From Rhodosorus marinus (Eukaryota; Rhodophyta; Stylonematophyceae; Stylonematales; Stylonemataceae), in NCBI GenBank assembly GCA_029953675.1, contig JAMWBK010000011.1, positions 1,116,001 through 1,180,000 of the forward strand: DNA of 64,000 nt, written 5' to 3'. Shown piece by piece: positions 56,503 to 64,000 of this stretch. Every line of letters begins with the position of its first letter. The stretch's first letter is position 1. The translations under genes and the position numbers were made by a program. The notes beneath the pieces are model-generated. The model was not told the origin of the DNA. It ran no database searches and saw only the letters and a list, made by a program, of their open reading frames with translations.

Positions 56503-57075
56503 CGCGCGAGATGGAACACACAGTCTGATCCGGTGCTAGGTAACAAGACGGGCCTTGGCGACTCACCAGCTCCCGTTGCTTTCTTTGAAGTAGCAGATAT
56601 GGAAAAAGTAGGAGGCCCAGACTTGGTTCCCAAGCGACCTGGAGCGAGGACACTCCTAACTGTTTCCGGAAGGCGTATCGGGCTTGTCCGGACCGCCGAT
56701 GGAAACCTCCATGCGTTGGACGCGATCTGTTACCATATGGGTGGTCCGTTAGTCGCTAGTGGTGACCTCGAAGAGATTGGAACGCGTCAGTGTTTGAAAT
56801 GTCCCTGGCACAAGTACCTCCTTGACATTCGAACTGGGGAAGGGCTGTATCGAGATCTTGACTTCACGTGGAGTTCTAAGGGAGTAGGTGCATGAACAAT
56901 GGCTGTGCCTGCAGCGAGAGTTTTTTTCTGAACTGGATGTGAAAATGACTTTTATCCCTAGGTCAAGCAAAGAATCCACGAGGTTGAAGAAAGGTCGACA
57001 GGAGTTTTCGTCCGTTTGAAGGAAGAAGGAAGCATAGAAAGTGACAGCTACGCTAGAAAAAAGGAAGTGGCATAG
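56503..57075 (+). CDS. Soluble Rieske [2Fe-2S] protein, RFESD-like; 5' end uncertain
   Basis: Exons 56503-56883 and 56962-57075 join through a 78-nt GT-AG intron. An in-frame ATG at 56599 gives a 132-aa protein. The frame is open back to an acceptor-like CTATAG at 56502, so an upstream exon may exist. Counting from 56599, the cluster ligands are Cys44/His46 in CYHMGGPL and Cys68/His71 in CPWHKY, a complete Rieske pair. There is no attached oxygenase domain and no membrane anchor, like the small RFESD proteins whose partners are unknown. The C-terminus is charged. The stop codon TAG directly touches the ATG of the next gene on the same strand, so the two might share a transcript. Confidence 0.78.
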
Positions 57076-57645
57076 ATGAACATCTCCGCGTTCGTCGGCA
57101 GCGCTTCGGTCTCAGGACCTCGAAGGAGAATAACCGGTCGTTGTCAGAGACGTGCTCGGACCCCGCTTATGTGCCAGGTCCGAACTTGGGAAACAATTCT
57201 TTGTCTATCGTCGATCCGATGTTTCTAAAATCTGTACGCTCCCTTCTCGCGTACAGTCGGAAGCTGAGGATAAGCTAGGAATCTCCTTTACTTGTGGAAA
57301 GTGCGACACGCGGATCTCTAAGAAGGTGAAACGCCAGTCGTATACCGAAGGAGTCGTGATCATTGAGTGCCCGACTTGCAAAAGGTTTGTATCCGTCACG
57401 TAGACTAGTCCGAACAATTACAGAGCGCTTGATCGGCTGATCTCAATAGCATGTACATCTCCTTCATCAATCCCAGTCGGCACCTCATCGCGGATAATCT
57501 CGGCTGGTACAAGGACTGGACTGGTTCAACCATGGGCAACATCGAGCAGCTGGCGGACAAACTTGGACAGAAAGTTATAAGAGTGGATCCGTCAAAGTTT
57601 AATCTCGAGGTTTGCAAGCAGCCCTTCCCGGCACTGATGAAGTGA
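57076..57645 (+). CDS. DNLZ: DNL-type zinc-finger Hsp70-escort protein, plastid form (132 aa)
   Basis: Exons are 57076-57177, 57257-57384 and 57477-57645; introns of 79 and 92 nt are GT-AG and in frame. The first exon encodes an Arg/Ser-rich leader with AFVG near the start, typical of a red-algal plastid transit peptide. The core has two zinc-binding pairs, FTCGKCDTR and IECPTC, then the family signature RHLIADNLGWYKD, formed only by splicing. DNLZ/Zim17/HEP proteins keep organelle Hsp70 soluble and active. The first donor (CAG-GTCCGA) is weaker than others. The gene starts at the very next base after the Rieske stop. Confidence 0.88.
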
Positions 57646-57667
57646 AGAAGGTTCTTAGCTTTTTGAC

Positions 57668-58204
57668 ATGGCTTTCTTTCACAGGGCACTGATGGAGCCG
57701 AGTAGTAGTCTGCTGAGGTTGGGTGCGTCGAGCAGTTCGAGCGTAAAGACCACTATGTCCAATGGCGTTGGAGACCTGGTCGTATCTCGTACAATTTTAT
57801 ATACAGAGGCTGGTCAGTTAAGGAATGCCGAGTCCTTTACCGACTGTGCAGGAACTCACTGGATAAAATGCCCCAGTGATATTGGACGATGTCAAGCAAA
57901 AGTACCCTGTCGACTTTTTGCCCAGCCAGGAGAGGAAGATCGGTTACTCGTCAAACAAGGACCAGGCTGTAAGAACCCTGATAAACTCTTTCTAGACGGG
58001 CCGTGCTATGTCTTTCGCCTGAATTCACAGCGTTCTGGGTTGGAAGTTGTTTGCCGTGATTCTATCTCGCTCGTATCAGTTCATCCCCAGGCTTGTCGAT
58101 CATGTTCACTAGACGATCATCGAACATTTGTTTCCGGCCTCTTAGCAAGGTTGCACTCGGAAACGCACACGCAAGTGTTTCTCGCGTACCAGTCGTTGTC
58201 GTAG
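57668..58204 (+). CDS. Uncertain Cys-rich ORF (178 aa), possibly plastid-targeted or a decayed gene
   Basis: An ATG starts a frame beginning MAFFHRALMEPSSS, a Ser-rich N-terminus like a transit peptide, followed by a Cys-rich chain without a known domain. However, the other two frames also contain protein-like stretches (57.73-57.88 kb with HYVQWRWRPGRISYNF; 57.89-57.99 kb with KQKYPVDFLPSQERK). This suggests either undetected introns or frameshift decay. It lies 22 bases after the DNLZ stop and faces the lactate dehydrogenase gene. Confidence 0.3.
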   Translation: MAFFHRALMEPSSSLLRLGASSSSSVKTTMSNGVGDLVVSRTILYTEAGQLRNAESFTDCAGTHWIKCPSDIGRCQAKVPCRLFAQPGEEDRLLVKQGPGCKNPDKLFLDGPCYVFRLNSQRSGLEVVCRDSISLVSVHPQACRSCSLDDHRTFVSGLLARLHSETHTQVFLAYQSLS

Positions 58205-58312
58205 CCCGGCCTTACAACGTGCTCCTGGTCCCGAGAACAAGCTGTCTTACAATCACGCAAACACGAACAAGGTATTTGGGTTTTTTGTTATACTACTACA
58301 GATCGCTCTATC

Positions 58313-59470
58313 TCAAGCTACTTCGTCGAGAATAGCTCGCATCGCTCCGCAGGAAGCGTCAAAGAGCTTTTTCTCCTCCTCGCTCATGGGAATCGGGAGA
58401 ATGGCCTCAATTCCGGATCTTCCAAGGACTGCCGGTTGGGACACACACACGTTTGCTTCCTTTTCCCGAACGGAGAGCGGGAACACAAGTCTTTCGTTCA
58501 GAAAGATGCAGTCGACCATCGTGGCAACGCAAGCGCCAATGCCGTGGTAGGTAGCGCCTTTCTTCGCGATGATCTCGTAAGCGCGATTGCGGGCATCAGC
58601 TTCTGCCTGCTTGAGGAACTCCGGGGTCAGTTCCGGGAAACTCGAGAATGGAACTCCACCAACCGTCGCAGTACTCGTAGCAGCAAACTGACTGTCGCCA
58701 TGCTCGCCCAGCACAAAGGCGTTTACTGCGGACGGGGAAACCTATGATCGGGAAAACTCTTTCAGTCTCCTACCCACAAGCCCGTGTTCATATCATCCAG
58801 TCGAAGTACTTGTCCAAACAATGATCGTCATCTGCTCACCTTGAGTTTGTGCGAGATCGCGATTCTGAATCGCTGCGAATCCAGGAAGGTTCCTGATCCA
58901 AAGACTTGGCTCCGCTCTAGCCCGGATAGTTTCTGAGCGAGATAGGTTAGCACATCGCAAGGATTAGACACGACCAGTATAACCGCATCAGGGTTGAGAG
59001 GCTCCATGGACTTGAAGATGCTCTTCAAAATAGCGTAGTTCCTTCCAATTAGACTAGTCCTCGGCTCTCCCGGTTTCTGACCGACTCCAGCCGTAATAAC
59101 GATAACGTCAGCCTGACCAGCCTCTTCATAAGTAGCATGCTTGCATCGTACGCCGGTCACAAACCCGGCGTCCTGAAGGTCAAGAGCTTCTCCTTCGCAA
59201 CGGTCTTCCGCGATATCGACGAGGAGAACCTCGGAACAGGCCTTGAGCAGGATGCAGTTTGATGCACATGCAGCTCCAACTCCGCCTATTAAGTTTTTGA
59301 CACATTCAAGACGTATGTTCAGCTCAAATCACCAATCGAATAAGAACCTTTGGGCTTACGATCTCACCGGCCCCGATCACCGCAACGGTATTATACTTCT
59401 CCTCAAGAGGATTGTAACTAAACTCGTTCAGAGAAGATAACTTTCTACTTAATACCGCGTTATCGGACAT
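58313..59470 (-). CDS. LDH: L-lactate dehydrogenase (325 aa)
   Basis: Minus-strand exons are 59470-59368, 59285-58840 and 58741-58313; introns of 82 and 98 nt are GT-AG. The first join creates the NAD-binding GAGGVG (33-38). Asp58 follows at the end of strand two. The substrate loop GQKPGEPR has Gln104 at the position that separates lactate dehydrogenase (Gln) from malate dehydrogenase (Arg). Asn142 in SNP, Arg173/Arg175 in SQRFR and the catalytic His197 in GEHGDS are present. It interconverts pyruvate and L-lactate with NADH, probably in the cytosol, since there is no long presequence. The length is normal. It suits fermentation in the dark (inference). Confidence 0.92.
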
Positions 59471-61611
59471 GATTATTCCTTAGAATCCTCGTAAATAAAA
59501 TACGAACTTTCCTGCCTTTTACCTCAGACCGTTGCTTCAGCTCTCCTCCAGTCCAACCTGCTCCTTCCCCAATTCCACCACAGCGGATTAAACTCGATTT
59601 TGAAGGCGAAACCATGAGCCATCTAAGTTTAGTATTTATCTAAAATAATTTCGAAGATATTCGACGACAAAGTCCGTTACCGGGAAACATTGAAGATATG
59701 AATTTTCGCAACTAGATTAAGAGTCATATCCGTATTCTCCATCTTTATAATTTATTACCACTTTTATCTTTGATATAGATGATACATTGAGGTGTCTCTT
59801 AATATATATACTAGGTCTCCAGCATGATATGGATGTTGAGTGGTATTTATATGTCACTAGCATTTTATAATTTATTAGAACTTTTATCTTTTATATGGAT
59901 GATATGTTGAGGTGTCTCTTAAAACATATTCGGTCTCCGCGCATGATTTGGATGTTGAGTGGTATTCATATGTCACCAAGTGTTTTTGCTAATCTCAACG
60001 AATATATTTGAAATTAGGAATAAACATATTACATGGATGTTCTGAGCGTTTGGACGCTTAGAGAGAGAATATGTTTTTGGATGTAACACTGGGGTAAGTA
60101 TCGTGAATCGTTTCGTTGAAATGAGTGAGCAGAGTGTCAGGCTACCAGCACTAAAAGAGGGTGGAATCCAATGACAACTGTCCTTTTAATCCAAAGAACA
60201 GAAGGCATGTGACTGAGATAGCGAAGTTCGTTCTTACTCCGAACGCTGTGCTTGTAGCCAATGGTAGAGTATATTGACTAATCCGCGTAAAAACGTAAGG
60301 CCAGGGTTGAGAGCACGAAGTCTGAAGAATGTCTTCAATGCGAGCGGTTGATTTCCTAGCAAACGCTGACGAGTGTGGCGAGGTTTTGAGGTGCGATGCA
60401 GTAGATTTTACTCGCGTACTAAAGGTTTTAGAACGGAAGCGCACAGCCGGGTTGCTACTTAAAGGGCACGGAGTTCCACGAGCTTGGACAATCAGAGACC
60501 TTCAGAGAATTTCTAATCGGTACCCCTCCGTGGATACGGGACTCTGTGATTGAAGTTCGGAGCAGCTCCAACTCATGAGGTCGGTCAGGCGGAATTCTTG
60601 ATTGTGAATTTTAACATGGCATGCGGTCGCGTGAGGACATGGAAGTAAACAATGAGTCCCTCCTTGATTACCAGTTGGAAGGAGGGAGGGTGGAACTTTG
60701 GTTGTTGGTTCATCACTAGAAAATAACGTATAGGAGCGAAACATGGCGCCACTCCGAAAGCATAGATGTCGATACCCCGTTGGGATGGCATGTGCATGAA
60801 TCTCGAGAGTTCAAGTGATCAATGCTTATCCTAAGAGTGCAAAATTACGGATGCTCTTAACCTCCAACTCTCGTGGGAACATGCATGACTCAACTCCCTA
60901 GCAACACGTCGCACGGTGGAAGGTCTCCGCAGTCCCTTTCGGGACTTAGTTGTACTCTTTACGTTTTGACTCATCCGTAAGCGAGCCCCTTGCCAACTAA
61001 CCGTTTTTCACAACGCTTTACCACGCAGCGGAGTCCGTCTTCTACATTAAAAACGTTAGCCTCAGCCCATTTCTACCAGTACTGTCAGTACAATCCCCGC
61101 ATAAGCCAATCAAACCATACCCAAATCAACTTAACCCAACAATACCTATCCACGCGTCTCATTTCACCTCACCACCCAATCACCAAACTCCCGACATCGC
61201 ATTCACCTATTTTTGGAAAAACATAAAATGACTGATACGAACTTTATGTTTCAAAAATATAAATCCCCGCTGAGATTGCCAACCATTTAATGTGTAACAC
61301 CTGTCCTATCGAGTCATAATGACTGTGTATCCCGTATTATTAAATCAATTATTAACACGTGTCTTTCAAATATAAATAATGATTGGCGGTAGTTTAGCCC
61401 ATTTCGTTGGTCGATGGCGTTCATAGCAATAGCTCCCCTTGAACGTTTATATGGAGGTGGACATGCACACCTGTTGCTTTGGAGTGGGTGAAGATGAAGG
61501 GTTGGAGGATTGCGAGGGAGTAGAGAGAGGATGCGACAAGTCTTAGCTGTCTAGTAGAATCTGAAAGCTTTGGTTTATATTTGAGGATTGCGTAGGAGTC
61601 GTGTTGAGAAG
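59471..61611. other. Intergenic region with a 120-bp tandem duplication
   Basis: Bases 59600-60010 are AT-rich and contain the duplicated unit. Other short frames (60.15-60.8 kb) show no domain. Bases 61480-61611 are G-rich and C-poor, the leader of the J-protein gene. Confidence 0.45.
59744..59978. repeat. Two-copy tandem repeat of a 120-bp unit
   Basis: Copy one spans about 59744-59860 and copy two about 59864-59978. Shared blocks include CTTTTATCTT, GAGGTGTCTCTTAA, GGTCTCC and GGATGTTGAGTGGTATT. The copies differ at scattered sites. Confidence 0.85.
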
Positions 61612-62234
61612 ATGGGAGGTAGTGGGTTAAAGGTTGTGTTGTTCTGTCTGTTTGCGGGGTGCTTGTTCACTAGTGACTGCGAGGCCAAGAGGCCGAAGCA
61701 TACGAAGTATTATGAAGTTCTGGAAGTAGACCCGGAGGCGTCTATGGGTAAGTGAATGGGGAAGGCTGTTGGGCTAGACAATGCAGGAGAACGTGCTAAC
61801 GAACTTGTTTTCCATGCCGTATGCGTCTGGTTCTTTGCTCTGGGATAGAAGCGGTGAAGAAGTCCTACAGAGCGCTGGCAAAGGAGTACCACCCTGATCG
61901 TCGGCCGAACGATCCCGATGCTATCAAAAAGTTTCAGACCATTGCTGACGGTAAATACTGGACACCTCCGATGGTTTGTCTTGGTTTCTTGTCTTCGCTT
62001 AACCGTATTTGTCTCTTGTGATATCAATTAGCTTATGAAGTACTCAGTGACGAGAAAAAGAGACTGATATACGATGAGGAGGGCGAAGCTGGGTTAAAGG
62101 GATCGCGGTTCGAGTGGACTAAGAGAACCTGGAGCAACGCCCGGCAGCGAGCTGGAGCCGCCGTGAAGAAGATATGGAGTTTCGGGTTCAAATTCTTTAA
62201 TATCCAATTCGACTTTGAATTCACAGCTAAGTAG
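61612..62234 (+). CDS. Secretory-pathway J-domain protein (146 aa, or longer if a fourth exon is used)
   Basis: Exons are 61612-61747, 61849-61950 and 62032-62234; introns of 101 and 81 nt are GT-AG, both in phase 1. Residues 1-24 are a signal peptide. The J domain follows at once (YYEVLEVDPEAS, HPD at 60-62, AYEVLSDEKKRLIYDEEGE) and would stimulate a luminal Hsp70. A short basic/aromatic tail ends the protein, without a Gly/Phe or zinc-finger region. The TAG stop sits within a possible donor (AA-GTAGCC). Splicing from 62231 to 62296 would replace it and extend the protein to 201 aa, ending at 62465. Which form is real cannot be decided here. No ER-retention signal is seen. Confidence 0.8.
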
Positions 62235-63035
62235 CCTGTGAAACGGCTCACCACGGGAGAATTTTTTCTGTTTATATCAACAATCATTTCTTATAGGTTC
62301 ACAGGGCTTCCCGCAAAAGACAAAACTCCCATTAAACGGGAGTACAAACCCCATCCAGAGTTATTACCTCGGGACCAAGACCTCTGTTTCTCCTCTCAGG
62401 AACCTGCAGATATCGTTGCTTCCATATTCTACACCACTATGTCAGTCCGAACTTGGCCTCGCTAGTAGTAGCCAACTCTAGTGCCCTAGACATGCCCACT
62501 AAGGGGAGCGGTCGTTCACCAGGAGACATCTTTGAGGAGCGAATGACTCGGGCCACTCAAGCCGTGCGCTATCGGTAATAAAGGAAGAGCCCCAGCTTCG
62601 GTGTCTCCGACGAGATTCTGAAGCTGCATTCTGCCGCCTTTTGTAGCTTCGAGCCGCCACGCACACTGTTTAAAGACGGAACCTAACTTGCACCTAGCGA
62701 GATCTACGCCCACAGGATTCCCTAGAAGACGAGTCAACATCCGTCCAAAACGGGAAGCTGGTTTTTACAATACCCATTTGCTTTAACAGACGGCAAGGCT
62801 CGGTGTTGAAATAAAACAGCGCCGAGTGTCCATATCCTCTTAGTCAAGACATGGCCATTGCACTAGCCCTGGCGATCGTCGATTCTGTCAGCGTTTTTGT
62901 GTTTCTTGGATACACGAACAAATGAACCAACGAGGTCCCTACTAGGACATGCTTAATGGAATACGTAGAACTGGGGATCAAGGAGACTTGGAGCAACACA
63001 GAATAGCTTTCTGCTTCCAGTTACTAAGACTAGGT
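62235..63035. other. Intergenic region, possible extra exon of the J-protein gene
   Basis: Bases 62297-62465 are an open frame that could be a terminal exon of the J-protein gene. Nothing else is recognised. Confidence 0.4.
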
Positions 63036-63180
63036 CGGTTCACTGCGGGATTCCTTCCGTGATGGCTACGATCAGCGTCATCTCCGCGTTTACGAATCCT
63101 CCATACCTCCTGCAGCGACGGGGGTAACCACCGTGGTAACGCATTCGCAACATTCGCGACCATTTTTTCATCGTCTTGAC
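63036..63180 (-). pseudogene. Inverted, decayed fragment of succinyl-CoA ligase alpha exon 2
   Basis: Read on the minus strand, 63091-63042 matches 63905-63954 of the succinyl-CoA ligase gene with only about four differences in 50 bases. Weaker similarity continues to about 63180, corresponding to the start of that exon. Two of the differences are synonymous and one gives a stop (CAG-TGA). It is oriented opposite to the intact gene 0.4 kb away. It is too short to encode a product. Confidence 0.75.
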
Positions 63181-63463
63181 GAATTGAAGAAGTTGGACAC
63201 ATACGGAGCAACAAGTGAGCAAACAGCTCACGCGTCTAGTCACAGAGGCCGAAACGAGACTGCTTCGCGCCGTTTCATCAATTCCTTACCAGAATCTGAT
63301 ATTTCATTCTTGTCCAGTTAGCCAATGTCTAACGGATATTTTTCGATCGATATTGGATAGCGTGGCAATGTTTTATATGGAGTTCTGGGGTGGCGGGGGT
63401 GGTGAAGGTAGCTGACCAGCTTCAGTCGCTATTGGATTTTTGCACTTTTTTCGTGTATTCAAT
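63181..63463. other. Upstream region of the succinyl-CoA ligase alpha gene
   Basis: No gene seen. A TTTTATATGG motif near 63370 may be the TATA box, followed by a G-rich leader. Confidence 0.35.
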
Positions 63464-64000
63464 ATGGCAATTACTGGATATTTGATGCGTCCGCTTCATC
63501 GCGGAAGCTGTCTTCCGAGACCATGGAGGAATTTGAGCAGTTCAGCTGAATCTGGGCTGCCGATGCCGTACGTGGATAAGACGACGAAGGTGCTTATTCA
63601 AGGGTTTACTGGGAAGCAGGGCACGTTCCATTCAGAGCAGGCGATTTCTTATGGGACTAATGTTGTAGGAGGAACGAATCCGAAGAAGGCTGGCTCACTT
63701 CATCTTGATAGACCTGTGTTTGCCAGCGTCGAAGAGGTATGTCTTGGCTTTCCCATCGATACGGGATCTCTTTGATATATTGTTGTTCAGTATCTGTCTT
63801 CCTCACTTCTTTGTAATATTCAAGGCGATAAAAGAAACCGGCGCGAATGCGTCAGCAATCTACGTACCACCCTCTGGTGCCGCAGCTGCAATCGAGGAGG
63901 CGGTGAACGCGGAGATGCCGCTGATCGTAGCCATCACAGAAGGAATCCCACAGCGTGATATGGTCAGGGTCAAGGCACTAATGAAGGCCAGTCGAAAGTC
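63464..64000 (+). CDS. SUCLG1: Succinyl-CoA ligase alpha subunit, mitochondrial, cut by right window edge
   Basis: Exon 1 is 63464-63736 and exon 2 runs from 63825 past the window end; the 88-nt intron is GT-AG in phase 0. The first 35 or so residues are Arg/Ser-rich without acids, a mitochondrial presequence. The CoA-binding Rossmann domain follows ([59 protein letters not shown]). The subunit carries the phosphorylated His and binds CoA in the TCA-cycle step from succinyl-CoA to succinate; the His lies beyond the window. A second in-frame ATG at 63485 is possible. Confidence 0.93.

Noticed and set aside
57987-58013. Apparent 27-nt intron (GTAAGA...TTTCTAG)
   Set aside because: Far shorter than any other intron here; likely chance within an uncertain ORF.

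Overview
The window is nuclear DNA of a compact eukaryotic genome. Nearly every recognisable housekeeping gene is cut by short GT-AG introns (about 45-170 nt), and there is a eukaryotic tRNA-Asp, an SRP19 gene, the NC2-alpha transcription corepressor and a plant-type phospholipase D. Two genes encode proteins whose N-termini look like red-algal or glaucophyte plastid transit peptides (MAFV- or AFVG-type starts followed by basic, Ser/Arg-rich stretches). Four genes resemble GH86 beta-agarases/porphyranases, enzymes that act on red-algal cell-wall galactans. The best guess is a red alga (Rhodophyta), but that is an inference.

Left third (1-26 kb): four large secreted glycosidase genes related to GH86 (clan GH-A fold; both catalytic Glu candidates are visible in each). 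Two are on the minus strand (1-1406, cut by the window edge; 3185-5161), one on the plus strand (14147-19381) and one on the minus strand (20196-26048). The 658-aa copy is only signal peptide plus core. The other two complete copies carry six and seven jelly-roll-like C-terminal modules joined by Pro/Thr linkers encoded by microsatellites. The genes are essentially intronless, except for a tiny last exon at the 3' end of the largest. A decayed linker plus module lies just downstream of the 658-aa gene. A 9-kb gene-poor stretch (5.2-14.1 kb) separates the second and third copies.

Middle (26-48 kb): after a 3.7-kb empty stretch come a PPPDE-PUL deubiquitinase-like gene, an RluA-family pseudouridine synthase, phospholipase D with a C2 domain, tRNA-Asp, a small secreted protein, SRP19, NC2-alpha (DRAP1), a protein with three tandem alpha-crystallin (Hsp20) domains behind a TATA box and heat-shock-element-like sites, and an HDHD5-like HAD phosphatase.

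Right (48-64 kb): a membrane-anchored alpha/beta hydrolase, a plastid-targeted protein of unknown function, a PWWP plus TFIIS-N-like chromatin protein (HDGF/LEDGF-like layout), a Rieske protein directly abutting a plastid DNL zinc-finger Hsp70-escort protein, an uncertain Cys-rich ORF, L-lactate dehydrogenase, a secretory-pathway J-protein and the start of mitochondrial succinyl-CoA ligase alpha. A mutated inverted copy of part of that last gene lies 0.4 kb in front of it.

The most unusual content is the GH86-like cluster. Its gene number, near lack of introns, variable module count and decayed remnant suggest a recently expanded family of secreted galactan-active enzymes, possibly used for the cell's own wall or mucilage turnover. 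Exon joins were read by eye from splice motifs, reading frame and family similarity. No alignment or database search was run.
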